Shown here: in pieces, positions 33,313-43,100 of the stretch | Numbering within the stretch: position 1 is the first letter of the stretch | Layout of the letters: the number at the start of each line of letters is the position of its first letter | DNA from: an uncultured Bacteroidales bacterium | Lineage (GTDB): Bacteria > Bacteroidota > Bacteroidia > Bacteroidales > Paludibacteraceae | Assembly: GCA_900319035.1 (NCBI GenBank) | Contig: ONMU01000011.1 | Location: 1 to 43,746 of the forward strand | Direction: 5' to 3' | Length of the DNA stretch: 43,746 nucleotides | Notes under the pieces: model-generated | Database searches by the model: none | What the model saw: only the letters and a program-made list of their open reading frames with translations | Told to the model about the DNA's origin: nothing | Position numbers and translations under genes: made by a program

Positions 33313-33495
33313 AATTATTGAAATTAAAAATTAATTAATGAGTTATGATGTTTTTTGTGCGAAAAACGTTACAACAGTTCGTTCATACTCCTTACTCACC
33401 TCTTACTTGCCCCCTTGATACTATCGGTAATGGTTAACGGATGACTAAGAATATATAAGAACCACTAACGATTTTGGATCAGAATATGGCTAGGG

Positions 33496-33590
33496 TGTCG
33501 CATGGATGCGACAAGCATAAACACTATTTTTTTGCAGTGAGACTATGGGACTTTGGGACTTTGGAAAGTCTCATAGTCTCAAAGTCTCAT
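33496..33590. repeat. Palindrome and GACTTTGG phrase repeat
   Basis: TGTCGCAT-GG-ATGCGACA (33496-33513) is a perfect inverted repeat. After it, GACTATGG/GACTTTGG phrases (33540-33566) are mirrored as AAAGTCTCATAGTCTC (33566-33581), making an imperfect long hairpin that ends in the stop codon of the DUF3987-like gene. It may act as its terminator. Confidence 0.55.
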
Positions 33591-34846
33591 GATACTTTTT
33601 TATATTGACCATGCTGAATTTTCTTCACGAGTCCCTGTTCGAGCCAAAATTCATTCCATCTAAAGATAGTACTTCGAGGTACTCCTTGTGCCTTCGCTTC
33701 GTCCAAAAGTGTCTTCGTCTCAAACTCGGCAGGAAGGAGGGAGAGGAGAATCTGCTTTTGGTCAAGGGGTTGGATCTTGGGGACAGAGGGTAGCTCTGCG
33801 CCCTTGATCATCTGATAAGCCGCCGCCATATGGAGGATGAGTTTGTTGCCGATGAGTTCGGCGGTAGCGTAGTCTTCATCCGAACAAAGTAATTCGGTCT
33901 GTATTCTGTCAGCGAAGCGGTCTGTATTCTGTATTCTCATCGCCGTGAGTATCATGGCGATACGCTCTATATGCACCGCCATACGCAGCACAACGGAGTG
34001 AAAATTCACGCCTAATAACTGCATGAGCGCCGGATAAGCCGTTTCTAAATGTTGTCCTAAACGCGCTCGTTGCTCGCTCGTCAGGGAGAACTCCATCGGA
34101 CGGCTCTTATAGAGCGTCTGACAGAGATCATAGAGTTGCTGAGCCGCAGCACCCATCACGCCGTTAGAACCGCTGGCAGGCTCTACATAACGGCTGGAGA
34201 ACGCCTGCTGGTCATTGACGATAAGGGTCAGGAGGCGCGAGAAATAGCCGTTCTCGATACTCGGCACAAGGGCTTTGTATTGGCTGAACGTACCGGTAAG
34301 CAGCACACTCAACTGCGGGCACGTGATACTACTATTATCCCGTGCGCGATTACGCGTGATCGGTTCATGCTCAGCGGCTTTACGGAGGGCTGTATTGTAG
34401 TTCGCTACCGACGAACGCCATACATCGGTAATGACCGAACCTTCGCTCTCGTGGATATAACCGCGACCGTTCTGCCGTTCGAGTTGTTTGTAGAACCCCG
34501 GGTACGACGAGTCTCCTGCAATAACCAGCGGAGCCGCTTCATGTACCTTGCTGACGAGTTCGAGGGCGAGGTTGGCGATACCTTTTCCGCAGGCAGCGGA
34601 GCCGACGATGAAGCATTGGAGGTTAGCATAGTACTTCTTGCCCGTCAGTCCGTAGCGGAAATAGAGGTTTGGCATACAGCTGCCCGCAGCAGTAAGCAGC
34701 GAGAGAAGGAGCATGTCGCGCTCTCCATCACTTTGTGCGAGCGACATAACGGGTTGGATCATCGACGGCAGGTTCTCCGGCTCGATGTGTTTGGCGATGT
34801 GCAGATCCTGGTCTGCCTCCATCGCAGAAGATAGATTTTTAATCAT
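33587..34846 (-). CDS. DUF3987-like protein with a P-loop
   Basis: The 419-residue protein resembles the DUF3987 proteins common on Bacteroidales accessory elements, some of which are linked to VapE-type primase/helicases. Residues ~70-90 hold a nucleotide-binding loop (FIVGSAACGKGIANLALE), followed by PLVIAGDSSYPGFYKQLERQNGRGYIHESEG and LSVLLTGTFSQYKALV. The C-terminus has a winged-helix-like segment (LLDEAKAQGVPRSTIFRWNEFWLEQGLVKKI). A role in replication or control of a mobile element is inferred from the family, not shown. No integrase, relaxase or replicon genes are nearby, so this may be a domesticated copy. The promoter has a palindrome in place of the -33 box. Confidence 0.72.
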   Translation of the reverse strand: MIKNLSSAMEADQDLHIAKHIEPENLPSMIQPVMSLAQSDGERDMLLLSLLTAAGSCMPNLYFRYGLTGKKYYANLQCFIVGSAACGKGIANLALELVSKVHEAAPLVIAGDSSYPGFYKQLERQNGRGYIHESEGSVITDVWRSSVANYNTALRKAAEHEPITRNRARDNSSITCPQLSVLLTGTFSQYKALVPSIENGYFSRLLTLIVNDQQAFSSRYVEPASGSNGVMGAAAQQLYDLCQTLYKSRPMEFSLTSEQRARLGQHLETAYPALMQLLGVNFHSVVLRMAVHIERIAMILTAMRIQNTDRFADRIQTELLCSDEDYATAELIGNKLILHMAAAYQMIKGAELPSVPKIQPLDQKQILLSLLPAEFETKTLLDEAKAQGVPRSTIFRWNEFWLEQGLVKKIQHGQYKKVS

Positions 34847-34933
34847 ACATAATTAGGTTTTTAATTGGTTTATAATAAATTTTTTAATAGTTAATAATAC
34901 TCATGACGCGACCCAACGAATTGAAATCGGGTG

Positions 34934-34969
34934 CAAAGATACGACAAAAAACGTCCTTTAGAAAGGACG
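34934..34969 (-). promoter_or_regulatory. Palindrome-preceded promoter of the DUF3987-like gene
   Basis: Minus strand: CGTCCTTT-CT-AAAGGACG (34969-34952) is a perfect inverted repeat. Exactly 10 bases later comes TATCTTTG (34941-34934). There is no TTTG at the usual 20-base distance. The geometry is the same as at 28573 and 30424, but the palindrome sequence is different. Confidence 0.6.
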
Positions 34970-34970
34970 C

Positions 34971-34997
34971 ATAAAAAAAAGGACGTCACGTGACGTC
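34971..34997 (-). terminator. Terminator of the 34996 gene
   Basis: GACGTC-ACGT-GACGTC (34982-34997) is a 16-base palindrome that can fold with a 4-base loop. On the minus strand it is followed by eight T. It overlaps the stop codon of the gene to the right by two bases. Confidence 0.65.
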
Positions 34998-36087
34998 ACT
35001 TTTTTGCTTTTTTGTTCAAACGCTTTCCCAAGGCGTTAGGGTCTACAAACCAGCCGAATAGGAGGGATAATTGGTCGCAGAAATCTGTCCTTTTTTTGTC
35101 CTTGAACGCTTTTTCAAATTTTTTGTCATATTTGCATCGTTCGAAGATATATTCGCGCACTTGCACGTAATTTCGTTCTTGTGGGACAGGTTGCACATCA
35201 TCGAGTAAAAACTCCTGCCGGATGTCTTTCTTTTTGGGGTTAACCGGTTGGATCTTCTCTTGGAGGAAATGGATCCATTGGTTCATCCATTTGCGGAAGA
35301 GGTTGAGTTGATCCGGCGTGAAGGCCTTCATCTCGGGCTTGAGGAAGTCGTAGTCGGTTTCGTACTGAAGGACTTTGGTTTTGAACGCGGCGAGTTGGAC
35401 GTTCGCATCCGGATAGAGGGCTGCCTCTTGTTCAACCGACGCCATGAGCCAGTTATAATAGCCGTTCAGCAGGTCTTCTGCGCGTTCGCCATCGAAGAGA
35501 AAAGAGGGGTTGGAGGTTTCGAGGGTCGGACTCTTTTCCATCTCTTCCGCCAGACCGCATACAATAGCCGCATCTGTCCAGTCGATGGAAAGCAGATGTT
35601 GGCGGTTGGTCTCTATATATCCGGCATCGAAGAGCCATTGTGCGAACGGCTCTCTCCATTCACACAGTTCGTAGATGTGTTCGTAAACCTGCTCTTTCAC
35701 CAGTTGCTCCATATACTCCACCATCATCCCGAAAGCGAGGTCGTAGAGCCGCTCGTTGCCGCAGATGGCAAGCAGGATATTCATATCCCCGTTGAACTCC
35801 ATATAGGCTTCGCTGAGTGCTTGCACTTCGGTTTTGAACATACCTCCGTTCTCATGCAGCGTCTCGTCTTCATAGCGACGGATGAACTCCTTGCGACCAT
35901 TAGGATCAGTCACAAAGATCCCTCTCTCGCGACCTTCGTCTTGTCCGTAGAGCAGCGCGCCTAAGACCGCTGCAGCCGGAAATCCGCCTATCTCCGTCCG
36001 GTTTTCGGTACCGGTGTCGTAGATCATCCGATGGTTCTCATACCGCAGCGCATCGGAGAAAATATAATTGTCTAACAGCTGTTTCAT
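34996..36087 (-). CDS. Unknown protein A, paralogue of the gene at the window end
   Basis: The start is placed at ATG 36087 (MKQLLDNYIF); the frame extends to a TTG at 36096 that overlaps the upstream stop. The 363-residue soluble, acidic protein is mainly helical, with a basic C-terminus (LGKRLNKKAKK). I recognise no family. Its first ~60 residues align with the partial protein at 43561: both have a D-Y-I segment, then RYENH, a glycine-containing segment (EIGGFPAAAVLGALL versus AIGGVTGAALLSALI), then GRERGI/GVRRGI and a terminal acidic stretch. The gene lies 5 bases after a short secreted ORF and shares its promoter. Confidence 0.75.
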   Translation of the reverse strand: MKQLLDNYIFSDALRYENHRMIYDTGTENRTEIGGFPAAAVLGALLYGQDEGRERGIFVTDPNGRKEFIRRYEDETLHENGGMFKTEVQALSEAYMEFNGDMNILLAICGNERLYDLAFGMMVEYMEQLVKEQVYEHIYELCEWREPFAQWLFDAGYIETNRQHLLSIDWTDAAIVCGLAEEMEKSPTLETSNPSFLFDGERAEDLLNGYYNWLMASVEQEAALYPDANVQLAAFKTKVLQYETDYDFLKPEMKAFTPDQLNLFRKWMNQWIHFLQEKIQPVNPKKKDIRQEFLLDDVQPVPQERNYVQVREYIFERCKYDKKFEKAFKDKKRTDFCDQLSLLFGWFVDPNALGKRLNKKAKK

Positions 36088-36092
36088 ATATG

Positions 36093-36365
36093 TCAATTAT
36101 CGAAGAAACCTAATTGGCTGATGGCGGTTAACATGCGGTTGACGTAGGCGCTGTCGGGTGCGGACCAATGGAAGCCGAGGCGAAGCAGGACGGAAGAGGT
36201 GTAACGGTTGTCACGATTGATGTCCGCACCCAATTGGATGTTGGCGTTGTTCACTTGGATCGCAGCACGAATCTCAGCGTCCGTCGTAACAACGGTCACA
36301 TCCGCACGGAGATAAGCAGAAAGCAGTAATACCGCTACGCTCAAAGATAAAAGACGAGTTCTCAT
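36093..36365 (-). CDS. Short secreted protein, possibly the truncated start of a beta-helix surface protein
   Basis: The 90-residue frame has a clear signal peptide (MRTRLLSLSVAVLLLSAYLRA). The next ~28 residues (VTTDAEIRAAIQVNNANIQLGADIN) look like the opening of Bacteroidetes right-handed beta-helix surface proteins, which normally run for hundreds of residues. Here the frame ends after a further 40 residues with no repeat and no C-terminal tail. It may therefore be a remnant fused to unrelated sequence, or a real small exported protein. A good promoter at 36392-36423 drives it together with the gene at 34996. Confidence 0.6.
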   Translation of the reverse strand: MRTRLLSLSVAVLLLSAYLRADVTVVTTDAEIRAAIQVNNANIQLGADINRDNRYTSSVLLRLGFHWSAPDSAYVNRMLTAISQLGFFDN

Positions 36366-36391
36366 ATTTCACTTATAAACAATTTGCGCTG

Positions 36392-36423
36392 CAAAATTAC
36401 TGCTTTTTGACGACATGACCAAA
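36392..36423 (-). promoter_or_regulatory. Promoter of the 36093/34996 gene pair
   Basis: Minus strand: TTTG at 36423-36420, 20 bases (ATGTC early, A5-GCAG at the end), TAATTTTG at 36399-36392, then CAGCGC. Confidence 0.8.
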
Positions 36424-36541
36424 TTTTTTGCCCTAAAAATGCTGTCAATTTTCGCCTTTTTAGTGTCATTTGGTATGATTTTAGCAATAAATACGATTGA
36501 GTATCTTGGTATGTGGGAGGCTTTAAATAATCCTAATTTTA

Positions 36542-36561
36542 CCCCCTCGACTTCGAGGGGT
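36542..36561. other. Short GC-rich palindrome
   Basis: CCCCTCGA (36543-36550) and TCGAGGGG (36553-36560) are perfect complements two bases apart, and a weaker GGCA/TGCC stem follows. It lies in the 36424-36740 non-coding stretch, where I see nothing else except an unassigned structured-looking AT-rich region. Confidence 0.4.
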
Positions 36562-36740
36562 TTAGAAGTCAGGCAGGTTTAAATGCCTTTACTCTTTCTC
36601 CAAGTAGGTGGATTGAACTCACCGACAGCTAAAAAAGCGGTGAAAAATATATTAAGATAAGACATATAGGCACAAGCGTGCGCCATTGAAAAGCGTAATA
36701 AGCCGTAAAGCTATAAAAATACAAAAAAATGGCACTTTTA

Positions 36741-36772
36741 TTTGCAAGTGTCATTTTTTTTGTGTAATTTTG
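36741..36772 (+). promoter_or_regulatory. Promoter before a 42-codon ORF
   Basis: TTTG (36741-36744), 20 bases with GTGTC early, TAATTTTG (36765-36772), then CAGCGC. The first ATG is 10 bases later at 36782. Confidence 0.65.
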
Positions 36773-36781
36773 CAGCGCAAA

Positions 36782-36910
36782 ATGAATCGTGCCCCTGTGG
36801 CTAAGAAAGTTTTGCAGTATTTAGCTCACGCCGAGGGTATATGTCTTTCGGGATGGGGGGCAAATACGGACATATTGAAAAAGGCGTCTTACGCGCTTTG
36901 TTTTGGCTAA
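36782..36910 (+). CDS. Possible 42-residue peptide
   Basis: This ATG is the first after a consensus promoter. The product begins MNRAPVAKKVLQYLAHAEGI and ends ASYALCFG. No family or membrane segment is evident. The promoter argues for transcription, and the start sits almost at the predicted transcript start; but the length is marginal and the ORF could be the remnant of a larger gene or a non-coding RNA. Confidence 0.3.
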   Translation: MNRAPVAKKVLQYLAHAEGICLSGWGANTDILKKASYALCFG

Positions 36911-36932
36911 CTCGAATCTGGTAAATTCATTA

Positions 36933-37041
36933 AATTCCAAAACATTGCAGCACAAGATGCCCATTGGTATGTAATTAATGTACGCGCGTACTGCGCGCAT
37001 TGGTACATACGGCGTGGGCTTCAGTGTTGTTGTTTGGAATT
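36933..37041. repeat. 109-bp palindromic element with terminal inverted repeats
   Basis: The ends are AATTCCAAAACA (36933-36944) and TGTTTGGAATT (37031-37041). Inside, GCCCA/TGGGC and GTATGTA/TACATAC arms pair, and the centre is rich in GCGCGTAC/GTACGCGC-like words. The whole can fold into one long hairpin. It has the look of a REP- or MITE-like mobile repeat, or of a structured RNA, between a possible small gene and the BspA-like gene. Confidence 0.55.
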
Positions 37042-37137
37042 GAAGGCAATACCAGAGCCTGAGTTAGCCGAACAGCAAGATTGCAGTCCCGCTTTTTGTT
37101 TTTCCAAAAGTGGAACACGGTCGCAAACAACTGTTTT

Positions 37138-37171
37138 TTTGCATATTCATACGCGAATAATATTAAATTTT
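37138..37171 (+). promoter_or_regulatory. Weak candidate promoter of the BspA-like gene
   Basis: TTTG (37138-37141) followed by CATATTC as in other promoters here, but the only TAnnTTTN-like box, TAAATTTT (37164-37171), is 22 bases away and lacks the final G. The leader would be only a few bases. Confidence 0.3.
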
Positions 37172-37178
37172 AATAATT

Positions 37179-40100
37179 ATGAAACACAAACTTTTTACTC
37201 TTTTACTTGCAATAATAGCAAGCGTAGGAACAATGTTTGCCCAAAGTGGTACATGTGGCGACAATCTCACATGGAATCTCACCAATGGAGTGCTAATCAT
37301 CACGGGAACAGGAGACATGACGAGTTATTTTAGTAATCATTCTGATTGTCCATGGGATTCTTATCGTTCTTCTATCCAATTCGTTGTGATAGGAAACGGT
37401 GTCACGAGTATTAGTAGTTTTGCTTTCTACCAATGCAGCGCATTGACCTCTGTGACTATTCCTAATAGCGTAACAAGAATAGGTACTCAAGCGTTCTCTT
37501 ATTGCAGCAGTTTGGTCTCTGTGACGATTCCCAATAGTGTAACCTCCATTGAATATGCTGCTTTTACCAATTGTAGCAGTTTATCTTATATTTCTATACC
37601 AAGTAGCGTTACTCGCATTGGAAACTTTCCATTTAGTAATTGCATTAGTCTGACCTCTATAAATGTAGAGAATGGTAATCCCAATTATATTTCTCAAGAT
37701 GGTGTTTTATTCAATAAAAGCAAAACGACACTCATTCAATATCCGGCCGGAAAAACAGCCTCTTCCTATGTTATACCCAATAGTGTCACAAGCATTGGTG
37801 TTGCAGCTTTTGAAGGTTGCAGTGCCTTAACCTATGTAATGATTCCCAATAGTGTCACAAGCATAGGAAATGGCGCTTTTGAAGGTTGCAGTGCTTTGAG
37901 TTCTGTGACGATCGACAGCGGTGTGACAAGCATTGGAGAGCGGGCTTTCCAGGGTTGCAGTGCCTTAACCTCTGTGACACTTCCAAACAGCGTCACAAGC
38001 ATTGGAATGGATGCTTTCTATAGATGCAACCATTTGACCTCTATAAATGTCGATAATGGAAATCCCAATTATATTTCACAAGATGGTGTTTTATTTGACA
38101 AAGGGAAAACTGAACTTATCCAATATCCCACAGGAAAAACTGCCTCTTCCTATGTTATTCCTAATAGCGTCATCAGCATTGAAGACCATGCTTTCTATGA
38201 TTGCAGCGGTTTGACTTCTGTGACGATTCCCAATAGTGTCACCAGCATTGGAGAGGCTGCTTTCTCGCGGTGCAGTGGTTTGGCTTCTGTGACGATCGGC
38301 AGCGGTGTGACAAGTATTGGAAATTATGCTTTCGCATATTGCGATGGCTTGACCTCTATAGTGATTCCCAATAGCGTCACCAGTATTGAAAATAGAGCCT
38401 TCTTCAGTTGCCGCAGTTTGACTTCCTTGACGATAGAAAATAGTGTCACAAGCATAGGAAATGAAGCTTTCTCCGATTGCACTGCTTTGAGTTATGTGAC
38501 GATCGGCAGCGGTGTGACAAGTATTGGAAATTATGCTTTCGCATATTGCGATGGCTTGACCTCTATAGTGATACCCAATAGCGTCACCAGTATTGGAAAT
38601 AGTGCTTTCCGAAATTGCTATGGTTTAACCTCTATAACGATTCCAAATAGCGTTACCAGCATTGGAGATGGTGCTTTTCAATATTGCAGAGGCTTAATTT
38701 CTATTACAAATTATGCAACCACCCCACAGACTATTAATGCAAATATGTTTGGTAATGTAAACATTTCTTCCTGTACGCTCTATGTTCCGGCAGAGAGCCT
38801 TGCGGCTTATCAGACGGCGGATGTGTGGAAAGACTTCGGTACAATCCTAGCGATAGGCGGAGATACTCCTTGCACTCCTATTTCTGGTACATGCGGCGGA
38901 AATCTTACATGGGAACTCTCCTGCGACAGCATTTTGACCATCAGAGGAACAGGAGCAATGGCTAATATAAGTAGTGCTTCTGATATCCCGTGGTATGAGT
39001 ACCGCGATGCGATTAGATCTATAGTTATCAGCAATGGTGTTACAAGTATTGCAGGAAATGCATTCCAAAAGTGTACTAATTTAACCTCGGTAACGATACC
39101 TAACAGCGTCACCAGCATCGGACAAGTTGCTTTCTATGAATGCTCCGCTTTGACCTCGGTGGCGATACCTAACAGCGTCAAAAGTATTGGAATGGGAGCT
39201 TTCTCCTATTGCAGCAGTTTGACCTCTATAACTATCCCGAACAGCGTTACAAGCATTGGACAAGCTGCTTTTGGATATTGTACCGGTTTGAAGTCTGTCA
39301 CTATAGGTAGCGGCATCACAAGCATTGAACAAGGTCTTTTCGGTAATTGCACTAATTTAACTTCAGTAACGATACCTAACAGCGTCACAAGCATTGGACA
39401 AGTTGCTTTCATTGGATGCACCTCCTTGACGTCGGTGACCATTCCGAACAGCGTTACAAGTATTGGAATAGGTGCTTTCTCTGGTTGCAGCAGTTTGACC
39501 TCAGTGACGTTACCCAATGGCATCACAAGTATCGAACAGGAAACTTTCGGTAATTGCAGCAGTTTGACCTCTATTGTAATTCCCAACGGTGTCACGAGCA
39601 TTGGAGATTGGGCTTTCCAGAATTGTATTGGCTTGACCTCGGTTGAAATACCCAACAGTGTTACAAGCATTAGTGATGAGGTTTTCTCCGGTTGCACTGC
39701 TTTGAGGTCTGTGACCAACTATGCAACCACTCCGCAAACAATCGATGCATATGTGTTTGATGATGTGAACATTTCTGCATGCACACTCTATGTCCCTGCA
39801 GGAAGCCTTGCGGCTTACAAGAAAGCAACTATTTGGAAAAACTTTGGTACAATCCTAGCGATAGGGGGAAATACTCCTTGTCTCATTGCTTCCGGTACAT
39901 GTGGTGCAAACCTCACTTGGGAGCTCACCTGTGACAGCGTATTTACCATCAGCGGAACAGGAGCAATGGCAGATTTTAATAGTACTTCTGATAATCCGTG
40001 GTATGCGCATCACAATGCTATAAAATCTGTAATCATTGGTGATGGAATCACGAGTATAGGAAAGGGCGCTTTCTATAATTGCATAGGATTGACCTCTGTA

Positions 40101-43100
40101 GCTATAGGCAATAAAGTCACGAGCATCGGAATGGGTGCATTCCAAAATTGTATAGGTCTGACATCTGTGACGATCCCCAATAGCGTCACAAATATTGAAT
40201 ATGGCGCTTTCAAGGGGTGCTCCGTTTTGAGGTCTGTAACAATAGGTAACAGTGTCACAAGCATTGGAGATTATGCATTCGAATATTGCAGCAGTTTGGC
40301 ATCAGTAGAAATACCTAACAGCGTCACAAGCATAGGATACGGAGCTTTCGGTAATTGCAGCGGATTAGCTTCGGTAACAATAGACAAAAACCTCGCAAGC
40401 ATTGGAAACTTTGCGTTTTATAATTGTAGTAGTTTGATTTCCGTAACTAACTATGCAACCACCCCGCAGACAATCACCACGAATATGTTTGGTAGTGTGA
40501 ATATTTCTTCCTGTACGCTCTATGTACCTGCAGGGAGCCTTGCTGCATATCGGACAGCGGATGTGTGGAAAGAATTCGGTACAATCCTAGCAATAGGCGG
40601 AGATACCCCTTGCACTCCTATTTCTGGTACATGCGGCGGAAATCTCACATGGAAACTCTCTTGTGACAGCGTGCTGACCATCAGCGGTACGGGAGCGATG
40701 GCTGATTTTAACAGTGCCTCAGATATCCCATGGTATGAGTATCGCGATGTGATTCGTTCTATTGTTATTAGCAAGGGTGTTACAAGTATTGCAGGTAATG
40801 CTTTCCAAAAGTGCACTAATCTAACCTCGGTAACGATACCAACCAGTGTCACGAGCATTGGACAAGTTGCTTTCTATGAATGCACCGCTTTAACCTCAGT
40901 GAAGATACCCGGCAGCGTCACCAGTATAGGAATGGGGGCTTTCACCTATTGCAGCGGTCTGACCTCTTTAACCATTCCAAACAGCGTCAGAACAATTGGA
41001 CAAGGTGCATTTGGATATTGCACCGGTTTGCGTTCTGTCACAATAGGCAGCGGCATCACAAGCATTGAGCAAGGTCTTTTCGGAAATTGCACCGCTTTGA
41101 CCTCTGTGACCATTCCGAGCAATGTCACAAGCATTGGACAGGTTGCTTTTATTGGATGCACCTCTTTGACGTCGGTGACCATTCCGAACAGCGTTACAAA
41201 TATTGGAATGGGTGCTTTCTCTGGTTGCAGCAATTTGACCTCAGTGACGTTACCCAATGGCATCACAAGTATCGAACAGGAGACTTTCGGTAATTGCAGC
41301 AGTTTGACCTCTATTGTAATTCCCAACGGCGTCACAAGCATTGGAGAGTGGGCTTTCCAGAATTGTACTGCTTTGACCTCGGTAACCATCCCGAGTAGCG
41401 TTACCAACATTAGTGATGAGGTTTTCTCCGGTTGCACCGGTTTGCGTTCTGTCACCAATTATGCAACCACTCCGCAAACAATCGATGCATATGTGTTTGA
41501 TGATGTGAACATTTCTGCATGCACACTCTATGTCCCTGCAGGAAGCCTTGCAGCTTACAAGAAAGCAACTATTTGGAAAAACTTTGGTACAATCCAAGCG
41601 ATAGGCGGCAGTACTCCTTGTACTCCTGTTACCGGTACTTGCGGCGAGAACCTGACATGGGTTCTTTCTTGCGACAGTGTCCTGACTATCAGCGGTACAG
41701 GGGCGATGACGGATTATACCAATACCTCTGATGTCCCATGGTATGAATATCACGATGTTATTAAATCAGTAATCATTGGCAGTGGTGTCACAAGCATTGG
41801 AAGTTATGCTTTCGATAATTGCACCGGTTTGACTTCCATTACCCTTCCCAATAGCGTTACGAGTATTGGTGAGGGGGCATTTAACAGATGTTCACATCTT
41901 GATTCTGTAAATATATCAAATTTGAATAATTGGCTTCGTATAACATTCCAAAATCCTCAAGCTAATCCTTTATATTATGCCCACAATTTATATGTCAATG
42001 GAACCAAGTTAACACAATTGGACTTCTCTCAGGATGGAACAACAATAAGGGATTACGCTTTTTACGGATATGCCGGACTAACTTCCATTTCTATCACAAC
42101 AACAGCAGGTGGTAGTGTCCGAATAGGGAATCATGCTTTTTCTAATTGCGCAAACTTACAAAACATAACAATGTCTAAACTTAGTGGAGGAAGTTGTTCC
42201 ATTGGTAATTATGCTTTTTCAAATTGTTCAAACTTACAAAACATAACAATGTCTGATCTTTATGGAGGAAGCTGTTCTATTGGTAATTATGCTTTTTCTA
42301 ATTGCGTAAATTTACAAAACATAACTCTGCCTAACCTTTATGGAGGAGGCTGTTCTGTTGGTAATTATGCTTTTTCAAATTGTTCAAGTCTTACTGATAT
42401 CTCTTTGCCAAAATTATCTCCAGGTAAAAGTAAAGTTGGAGAATATGTTTTTATGAATTGTTCTGGATTGATTTCAGTTAATTTAGGAGAAGTAAGAAAT
42501 ATAGCAAAAAATATATTTCTTGGATGTCAGAATCTTGAATCAATAACGGTTTCTTCCTCCTATGATTCAAAATATCTAACGGTTGATGGAGTACTTTTCA
42601 ATCGAAATAAAACGGTCATAATACTATGTCCAATGGGAAAGGTTGGGAATTATACAATACCCAATACCACTACACAAATTGCGGATAGTGCATTTATGGG
42701 ATGCTTCCAATTAACCTCTATTACAATACCTGCTTCTGATACGATTATTGGCAAAGATGCGTTCTCCAAGTGTTCTAGGTTAACTTCAATCACTTGTGCG
42801 GCAGTCACTCCGCCGGCTTGTGGAACAGGTTGTTTTACTAATGTGAACAAATTAATTCCTCTCCATGTTCCGGCAGAGAGCGTGGAGGCATACAAAGCTG
42901 CGGATGTCTGGAAGGAATTCGGGCAAATTCTACCTATTAATGCAGAAGACATTGATGTTACGACAACCACCGTTACTGCCTCTGCTACAACGGCTGATAT
43001 TGTATGGCCGAAAGTGACTGGAGCTGTGACATACACCCTTGAAATCAGGAAAAATGGAGAGTTAATCTGCACGCTAACCTTTGACGCTGAAGGACACTTG

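Noticed and set aside
32905-36400. Possible integrated phage or conjugative element around the DUF3987-like gene
   Set aside because: No integrase, relaxase, structural genes, att repeats or tRNA target are visible; one family member is not enough.
36680-36720. GTGCGCC near 36678, like the first bases of a group II intron
   Set aside because: The rest of the intron consensus and a reverse transcriptase are absent; seven bases alone mean little.
36541-36740. Riboswitch or tRNA-like RNA
   Set aside because: A few short stems are present, but I cannot assemble a cloverleaf or any known riboswitch core.
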